Assembly (NCBI RefSeq): GCF_030406665.1
Contig: NZ_CP129121.1
Coordinates: forward strand, 992,001 to 1,056,000
Direction of reading: 5' to 3'
DNA from: Halomonas halophila
GTDB lineage: Bacteria; Pseudomonadota; Gammaproteobacteria; Pseudomonadales; Halomonadaceae
DNA length: 64,000 nucleotides
Numbering within the stretch: the first letter of the stretch is position 1; each line of letters begins with the position of its first letter. Below, piece after piece: positions 59,600-64,000 of this stretch. Made by a program: the position numbers and the translations under genes. Under the pieces are notes generated by a model. That model had not been told where the DNA came from, did no database searches, and saw only the letters and a program-made list of their open reading frames with translations.

Positions 59600-59884
59600 A
59601 TGTCAAGCGACCTTGGCAAAAAAGTTCGTGAGATCCGTGAAGCCGAGGGGCTAGGGCGGCAGGCTTTTTGTGACCTAATTGGCGTCCCAAAACAGACGCT
59701 TATAAACGTGGAGACAGGCAGGAGTAGCCCCTCAGGGAAGCTTCTGGCTGAGGTGAGCAAGTGCTTTAGCAAGTACACGCTTTGGCTGATGACTGATCAG
59801 GCTGATGAGACGTGTGGGCAGATAAGCCCGGAGATCGAGAAGGCGCGGAAGACGCTCAAGCAGACAGGGACGGATACCGACTAG
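59600..59884 (+). CDS. XRE-family (CI-like) repressor
   Basis: The 94-residue protein has an XRE helix-turn-helix over about residues 5-60 (VREIREAEGLGRQAFCDLIG and PKQTLINVETGRS) and a short C-terminal helical part without a peptidase domain, so it is not a LexA/CI-type autocleaving repressor. The ATG at 59600 is preferred over a TTG at 59576, as it gives the standard HTH N-terminus. It is divergent from the phage operon across palindromic operators and is the likely lysogeny switch. Its DNA is already AT-richer than the phage genes. Confidence 0.8.
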   Translation: MSSDLGKKVREIREAEGLGRQAFCDLIGVPKQTLINVETGRSSPSGKLLAEVSKCFSKYTLWLMTDQADETCGQISPEIEKARKTLKQTGTDTD

Positions 59885-59978
59885 CCGGGAAGGCAGCGGC
59901 AAAGTGGTACCAGGGCGGCAGGCTCCAGGGATAGGAGGTCGGCCTTGAGCATCGCAGGGCAACGCGGAGGGAGTCGTG

Positions 59979-60290
59979 ATGGGGATGGAAGATCGGGACT
60001 ACTACTGGGAAGATCGCAAGCGTCGAGAAAACAAGTTCGACAAGAAAGATACTTACTATCGCCCCAAAGAATTTAGAAAAAAAAGCAGCCAAACATACGG
60101 AAGATATCCTGACGATTGGAAGGTTCTTGGTGGCATTACACGTAAAAAATACATGATCTTTTCATCATTCTTTCTAGGGTGTTTTTTAACCTTTTGGGCT
60201 GTTATGGCTGTTCTTAATATAAATGCTGACTTGCTTTATTTTCCATATGAGGCAACAAGAAAGATAATTTCTGCATTGGGTTTTTTATAA
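59979..60290 (+). CDS. Hypothetical protein with one membrane helix
   Basis: The 103-residue protein has a strongly charged and tyrosine-rich N-terminal half (EDRDYYWEDRKRRE and KKDTYYRPKEFRKK) and one hydrophobic helix (about 59-82). The ATG at 59979 has GGAGGGAG five bases upstream. AT-rich DNA and lack of known homology by eye suggest recently acquired cargo. A terminator (60302-60322) follows 12 bases after its stop, so it forms its own unit or ends the repressor operon. Confidence 0.6.
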   Translation: MGMEDRDYYWEDRKRRENKFDKKDTYYRPKEFRKKSSQTYGRYPDDWKVLGGITRKKYMIFSSFFLGCFLTFWAVMAVLNINADLLYFPYEATRKIISALGFL

Positions 60291-60301
60291 AAAAAGACGC
60301 C

Positions 60302-60322
60302 AGCCCTTATTGGGCTTTTTTT
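60302..60322 (+). terminator. Intrinsic terminator
   Basis: AGCCC-TTATT-GGGCT is followed by seven T and preceded by eight A; it is the clearest Rho-independent terminator in the element. It rules out the in-frame TTG at 60321 as a start for the next gene. Confidence 0.85.
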
Positions 60323-60350
60323 GCGCAAGGGAAAGTGTAAGGGGTTAATT

Positions 60351-61202
60351 TTGAGTGCATCTCTTAGTATAAAATATGACTATCTGTGCGGACGAGAAAA
60401 TCCAGATGAAGTTTTTGAAGCTATCAGTCTTTATATAAAAACTTATAGAGAGTTAGCTCAGTTGATGGCTGATGCTATAGGCTGTGAGGTGGATTATAAG
60501 TTTTCACTGGAATCAGTCACAGAGGGATCTATCTTTAGCAAGGTTGTTGCCTTGCGTGACACTATAAGTGCACATATTGAGGAAGCGCTTTATGTGTCTG
60601 GAAATGAGCTATTTGAAGATCTTTCAGAAGTCAATGAGACTAAATCAGAAGAGCAGGTGAATGATTTGGCGCTAAGTCTTGAAGACAGGCTATGGGAAAA
60701 TGTGCCAGATCAGATAAGTTATCCTCATGTTGACAGAAGAAGGTTGGTTTATATATTAAGCTCATTTTCGAAAGCGAATAAGAAGGCCTTGGAAGGTGAA
60801 GAGGTGATGTTTGCTTCTGCCAATGACGCTGTTAATGCACAACCTGTAAATATTGAATGGAGGTTTACAGGCGACCCTAAGAGGATGTTTTTAGGGAAGA
60901 TAGAGAACAAAACCAGCTTTTTGCGGATGTACGCCTCGGTTACAGTTTATGAAGGAAATGCAAATTGGAAATTTAACTGCATAACTTTGAAGCGTAAGTT
61001 TCATGCGAGAATTGTAGACAAGGAATGGCTGGAACGCTATCAGGCGGGAATCATCAAGCCTATTGGGCCTAATGATGTGCTTTATGCGGAAGTGCAATAT
61101 GATATATATACTCCCCCTAATGGGAAGGAGGAAGTGAAGAATGCAAAAGTGTTAAGGGTTATTGAAATTAAGAGAAATGATGGTTATCAGCATGAGCTAT
61201 AA
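60351..61202 (+). CDS. Hypothetical cargo protein (soluble, unrecognised)
   Basis: This 283-residue soluble protein begins at TTG 60351 (AAGGGG six bases before). It has an N-terminal helical part (about 1-160, with EAISLYIKTYRELAQLMADA) and a C-terminal beta-rich part (about 170-275, with KTSFLRMYASVTVYEG and WKFNCITLKRKFHARIVD). I know no family for it. Its last 11 bases overlap the next ORF, which encodes a membrane protein. AT-rich, strictly accessory, next to a retron: a defence or exclusion role is a possible but unproven guess. Confidence 0.6.
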   Translation: MSASLSIKYDYLCGRENPDEVFEAISLYIKTYRELAQLMADAIGCEVDYKFSLESVTEGSIFSKVVALRDTISAHIEEALYVSGNELFEDLSEVNETKSEEQVNDLALSLEDRLWENVPDQISYPHVDRRRLVYILSSFSKANKKALEGEEVMFASANDAVNAQPVNIEWRFTGDPKRMFLGKIENKTSFLRMYASVTVYEGNANWKFNCITLKRKFHARIVDKEWLERYQAGIIKPIGPNDVLYAEVQYDIYTPPNGKEEVKNAKVLRVIEIKRNDGYQHEL

Positions 61203-61632
61203 ATCATCCAACCCCGAATTGAAGAAGGTTATGGCTGACCTTAAGGCAGAATCCATATATTTGATCCTGCCTCTCTTTCTTTTGGTTGGAACCAAGATTT
61301 ATTTTGATTCATGGCAGAGCATTTTTCTTGTTGCTGATTGGTCGTTAGCTTCGTGTATTATTTTTGGCAATATGACTTATAAGATATCAAGATCTGTCGC
61401 AAGGTTGGATGGAAGAAGTAATCATCATAATTATGGTTTTTATACTGCGAGAAGGTTTTTCATGGTTGTTTTGGCGATGTTCTTTTACTTTGGAATGCTC
61501 GTAAAACCGACTATGTTTTTAGGTGTACTTCAAGTGTTTCTTTTTATTTATGCTATTGTGCTGCACTTTGTAGATGGCGTCGCAGCTTCAAAGCTCGAGA
61601 ATTTAGTAAATCGAGAAAAGTCGAAGCCTTAG
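61192..61632 (+). CDS. Hypothetical membrane protein paired with upstream cargo gene
   Basis: This protein of about 146 residues has four predicted helices (near residues 20-45, 47-65, 80-105 and 110-130). It overlaps the upstream ORF by 11 bases with ATG at 61192, although ATGs at 61177 and 61180 are also in frame, so the start is uncertain. Soluble plus membrane protein pairs are a common design of phage-defence modules. The similarity here is only architectural. It is followed by a 63-base gap up to the convergent RT gene. Confidence 0.55.
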   Translation: MSYKSSNPELKKVMADLKAESIYLILPLFLLVGTKIYFDSWQSIFLVADWSLASCIIFGNMTYKISRSVARLDGRSNHHNYGFYTARRFFMVVLAMFFYFGMLVKPTMFLGVLQVFLFIYAIVLHFVDGVAASKLENLVNREKSKP

Positions 61633-61658
61633 AGCTTGAAAAGTGTTTGGCGCTACAA

Positions 61659-61681
61659 GAACAAAGGAACGCCTTGGAGCT
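61659..61681 (+). repeat. Left copy of imperfect direct repeat flanking the retron
   Basis: GAACAAAGGAACGCCTTGGAGCT at this position (given as 61659-61681) matches 63849-63871 in 19 of 23 positions; the last 11 bases plus AC (ACGCCTTGGAGCT) are identical. It lies between the membrane-protein stop and the RT stop. Confidence 0.6.
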
Positions 61682-61695
61682 GGCTCAACTAGTTT

Positions 61696-63450
61696 TTAGT
61701 GCTTCGGTTTTGACTTGTAGTCTTGTATTGCCAAACAAATCCGATCAAGGATTGGTTTGAAGTTAGAGAAGTCAATTGTTTGTGAGTTTGGGGCAACTAC
61801 TTTGTTTGCGAAAACATGTTTTCCATAGTGTTGCTTTCCAACTGGACCATTGGTCGCCTTAAAAGTTTTTCCTCCAACTTTGATGTTCCATGTGCTGGCA
61901 GGAAAGTAATCCTCAATCATAGTGTCTTCTTTACTGTTTATCTTGGGAAGCACTACTGCATAAAGATTGTGACAAAGGTGATAAAAATTCTTGCTTCCGT
62001 CCATGTTTTCATTTAAGTGCTGTCTTATTGCCGAAAAAACTTTTTTACACCCTTCATCGTGGTCAACAACTATAATGACAGGGTGTATTTTTCCAGGTGC
62101 TGCTATTTCTTTCATAAAGCTTTTATAGTTTCCTATAAAGGTGCCTAAATCTCCCGTTCCTCCTTTTAGTAAAAGAAGTCGGCTCTTTTGACTGTCTCCT
62201 CCTTGCTCTCTCGAGTACTTAAAGAAGTCAATCTTCAAAGGAGCTTTACTATCTTTTGAGCTTGCTAGTTGCGGATAGCTTTTATGCAGCGATCTAATGG
62301 CGCACTTTAAGTAGATGGTGTCAGTCTTCCCCTCGCACAATATTATCGGCTTTATGGGAGCGTAGAAATATTTGTAAAACAAAAAGTTTGTGAAGTCTTT
62401 TTCAAAAGAGGATTTTTTATTGTCTTTTGGGTTTGATTCTGAATGTAAGTCTATAACATGGCCATTCCTGTTCACCAAGTTAACATGGTCAATATACGAT
62501 AGCATTCCATGAAGCTGGTCGATGCTGCCATCATTTTTGCTTATCACTGTCTTTTCGAGTGATTCGTTATAGGTTTTTACAGGTATATGGAAACTACCTT
62601 TCATTATTAATGAGCGCACCATTGCTCTAACATTTTTTCTGTAGTCAGCAGGCACGTTTACCTTTTTGTTGACAACCAATCCGGTTACTTCTTGTTGGGA
62701 TCGGCTGTACAGCATTCTAGTTTTTTTGTCGTTTATCGAAAATCCCGCCCTAGAAATAATTGATGAGATTTTATCTGATGGCTTCCAGTTGTGGCTTCCG
62801 TCTGAAGTTGCAATACTTTCGGGGAACTTCTTTTCGCTTGTAGAGAAAGTTATATCATCCGCGTATCGTGTGTAATAGCAGTTGTTTGCTTTTGCTACCC
62901 TCAGCATACGAATGTCAAGAATATGCCCAATTAAATTAGAGATTACAGGCGAGGTTGGAGCTCCTTGAGGGAGCATGTTCTCATAACAAGCTATTTGAGC
63001 AATTACTGTCGCCACTTTTGGATCTAACTCAAACTGGTAATTGCTGATAAAGTAGCCTCTGACGCGGCCAAAATTTATGCTGGGGAAGAAGTCTTTTATG
63101 TCTATATTGAAGACGTAGCGTTTCTTTCGGTGGTTTTTTGCATTAGTAATTGTCGAGAGGTTTTTTTTGAAGCCGTGGGAGAGGGTTTTAGAGTGGCCGT
63201 TTTGGGCTTCGATTTCTTTTAGGCACTCGTTTAGAGTGGCAGCTAATCTTTGTTGGAGAAGTTTTAGTCTTGAGTCTGGGCTGTATATTTCTCGCTCACC
63301 ACCAGAAGCCTTTTTAATTGAAAATTTTTTGTACTTTGTTTCATCTGGAATTTTATATATAATAAAGGCTAATGCGCTTGGCTGGAAGCCAAGAAAAATC
63401 GCCAAGTCACTCAGGCTCGATAACTTCTTAAGTGAAGATAGTCTAGACAT
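61696..63450 (-). CDS. Retron reverse transcriptase with C-terminal TOPRIM domain (Ec67-like)
   Basis: The 584-residue RT has the retron-specific motifs NAKNH (residues 103-107, region X) and VTG (255-257, region Y), plus catalytic FNIDIKDFF (Asp117), QGAPTSP (162-168) and YADD (196-199). The C-terminal domain (about 365-480) has the TOPRIM signature: Glu373 in IILCEGKTD and the DxD pair Asp463 and Asp465 in IIVVDHDEG. This RT-TOPRIM fusion of about 585 residues matches E. coli retron Ec67, which protects against phage in published assays. The RT synthesises msDNA from the ncRNA just upstream; the TOPRIM part is the proposed effector. No separate effector gene is needed. Confidence 0.95.
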   Translation of the reverse strand: MSRLSSLKKLSSLSDLAIFLGFQPSALAFIIYKIPDETKYKKFSIKKASGGEREIYSPDSRLKLLQQRLAATLNECLKEIEAQNGHSKTLSHGFKKNLSTITNAKNHRKKRYVFNIDIKDFFPSINFGRVRGYFISNYQFELDPKVATVIAQIACYENMLPQGAPTSPVISNLIGHILDIRMLRVAKANNCYYTRYADDITFSTSEKKFPESIATSDGSHNWKPSDKISSIISRAGFSINDKKTRMLYSRSQQEVTGLVVNKKVNVPADYRKNVRAMVRSLIMKGSFHIPVKTYNESLEKTVISKNDGSIDQLHGMLSYIDHVNLVNRNGHVIDLHSESNPKDNKKSSFEKDFTNFLFYKYFYAPIKPIILCEGKTDTIYLKCAIRSLHKSYPQLASSKDSKAPLKIDFFKYSREQGGDSQKSRLLLLKGGTGDLGTFIGNYKSFMKEIAAPGKIHPVIIVVDHDEGCKKVFSAIRQHLNENMDGSKNFYHLCHNLYAVVLPKINSKEDTMIEDYFPASTWNIKVGGKTFKATNGPVGKQHYGKHVFANKVVAPNSQTIDFSNFKPILDRICLAIQDYKSKPKH

Positions 63451-63475
63451 ATAATATAGCCAGGTTGGTAAGTAA

Positions 63476-63594
63476 GCTTGCAGATACTCTTATGCGTTTA
63501 AGTATTACGATAATCCCACGCAATCTTTCAAGGGCAGCCAATCTGGCATTGATTTCAATTGTCACGAATCATGACAAAAAATCTATCTGCAAGC
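63476..63594 (-). ncRNA. Retron msr-msd non-coding RNA
   Basis: The 119-base transcript region is bounded by an 11-nt perfect inverted repeat (a1 at 63584-63594, a2 at 63476-63486), and ends 25 bases before the RT start. Read on the minus strand, the order is a1 GCTTGCAGATA, then the branch-G region GATTTTTT, an msr stem TTGTCA-TGATTCG-TGACAA, a hairpin GCCA-GAT-TGGC, and the msd part TGCGT...ACGCA enclosing ATTA-TCG-TAAT. The loop TGATTCG nearly equals TGAATCG which I recall for Ec67. Exact msr/msd limits and branch G are predictions. Confidence 0.8.
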
Positions 63595-63871
63595 GTAAGG
63601 GTACGCTAATTTAACCATGCCTTAGTGTCAAGCAGGCGCCAGCAATAGTAGTTAATAGAGTCTGAGGTTGGTAGGTAAAAATGATGTTAAATTATTGATT
63701 TTGTTAGTAAAATTATGAGTGAGTATGCTTGGGCTTGTTCCTTAAATCAAACGGCAGCATGTCTACATGCTGTCGACGTCGTAGACACATAAAGGTCGGC
63801 ATAGGAGGATAAGGATCTTTCTAAGGCATTGATATTGAGGGCATTGGCAAACAGTGGCACGCCTTGGAGCT
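63595..63871. other. AT-rich region upstream of the retron
   Basis: About 275 bases without a gene. It contains the probable retron promoter region (minus strand), the inverted repeat CAGCATGT-CT-ACATGCTG (63755-63772), a GTCTAC/GTAGAC pair around overlapping palindromes GTCGAC and GACGTC, and the right copy of the direct repeat (63849-63871). A minus-strand open frame at 63763-63987 is a tRNA-flank artefact. Confidence 0.6.
63849..63871 (+). repeat. Right copy of imperfect direct repeat flanking the retron
   Basis: This copy matches 61659-61681 in 19 of 23 positions, ending with the identical ACGCCTTGGAGCT, and touches the tRNA-like attachment site. The two copies frame the RT gene and its RNA exactly. 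Confidence 0.6.
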
Positions 63872-63920
63872 AACTCATAACCCCTTGGCTGCAGGTTCAA
63901 GTCCTGCTGCGCCCACCATC
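63872..63920 (+). other. Right attachment site: diverged copy of the tRNA 3' half
   Basis: ACTCATAA, CAGGTTC, AGTCCTGCTG and GCCCACCATC are shared in order with bases 51587-51635 of the tRNA region; six substitutions occur over 48 bases. The 5' half of a tRNA is missing, so this is a partial duplicate, as expected of attR. The right boundary of identity (ACCATC) extends two or three bases past the tRNA 3' end, showing that the shared core includes the flank. After it, 80 bases reach the window edge with no feature seen. Confidence 0.8.
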
Positions 63921-64000
63921 CTCGAAGTCCTCGGGTGCATGACTCCGGTGCTTCAAGAAGTCTCTCGTTGTTATCGCGGCGTCTCACCGCTACGCCCTCC

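Larger units (their letters stand above)
51557..63920. mobile_element. Integrated inovirus-type element with retron cargo at a tRNA gene
   Basis: This 12.36-kb element runs from the tRNA gene to a diverged copy of its 3' half. It has a tyrosine integrase facing the tRNA, a filamentous-phage module (Rep, TraX-like, Zot, DUF2523, pIII-like, pVIII-like, ssDNA-binding protein, small genes, HTH), a divergent repressor and AT-rich cargo ending in a retron. Genome size of the inovirus module alone (about 7.8 kb) is normal. The whole element is larger than typical Inoviridae because of the 4.3-kb cargo. Confidence 0.85.

Noticed and set aside
60321..60350. Upstream TTG start for the 283-residue cargo protein
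   Set aside because: It lies in the T tract of the intrinsic terminator at 60302-60322; the TTG at 60351 has a good AAGGGG ribosome site.
61696..63450. Group II intron or diversity-generating RT
   Set aside because: No maturase or endonuclease domain, no intron RNA ends, no template/variable repeat pair; NAxxH and VTG motifs, a1/a2 repeats and the TOPRIM domain fit a retron.
63763..63987. Minus-strand open frame of 74 codons across the tRNA-like attR
   Set aside because: Sequence of the type WAQQDLNLQPRGYE is a frequent false gene read backwards through tRNA ends; it spans the attachment site and has no ribosome site.

Overview
The window is a piece of a high-GC gammaproteobacterial chromosome, most like Halomonas and its relatives (Halomonadaceae). 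That placement is an inference from protein style and GC, because no 16S or other marker gene is present. Bases 1 to about 51,500 are ordinary chromosome dominated by iron and metal handling. The last 12.4 kb is an integrated mobile element.

Left flank (1-4.6 kb): the 5' part of an AEC-family transporter gene, an AaeXAB-type efflux operon (DUF1656, HlyD, FUSC) and a LysR regulator. Iron region (4.8-50.1 kb): five TonB-dependent receptors, three siderophore ABC importers (4.9-11.8 kb, 16.7-21.7 kb, and the FhuCDB type at 29.8-33.5 kb), an Mn/Zn-type ABC importer (12.6-16.7 kb) whose two permeases both end in winged-helix-like tails, a PvdE/YojI-like exporter, MnSOD, a FhuF-type ferric reductase, an AraC regulator, a FecI-like sigma factor with no FecR beside it, and a four-gene desferrioxamine-type biosynthesis and export operon (dfoJ-dfoA-dfoS-dfoC). 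AT-rich Fur-box-like sites lie in front of nearly all these units. The implied circuit is: make and export a hydroxamate siderophore, recover it and foreign siderophores through five outer-membrane gates, import them through three ABC systems, and release the iron with FhuF or a Suc/Fer-like protein. TonB, ExbB and ExbD are not in the window.

Mobile element (51,557-63,920): a tRNA gene with a CAT anticodon (probably tRNA-Ile2) is the left attachment site, and a diverged copy of its 3' half at 63,872-63,920 is the right one. Inside is a minus-strand filamentous-phage (inovirus-type) module: tyrosine integrase, Rep, TraX-family protein, Zot/pI, DUF2523 (pVI-like), a pIII-like adhesin, a pVIII-like major coat, a ssDNA-binding protein candidate, small unknown genes and an excisionase-like HTH protein. 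A divergent XRE-type repressor is separated from it by palindromic operators.

Beyond the repressor the DNA becomes clearly AT-richer and holds cargo: a small one-TM protein, an unknown soluble/membrane gene pair, and a retron. The retron has a 584-residue reverse transcriptase with the retron NAxxH, YADD and VTG motifs fused to a C-terminal TOPRIM domain, as in E. coli retron Ec67. Upstream of it is a recognisable msr-msd RNA bounded by 11-nt inverted repeats. This inovirus-plus-retron composite is the most interesting part of the window.
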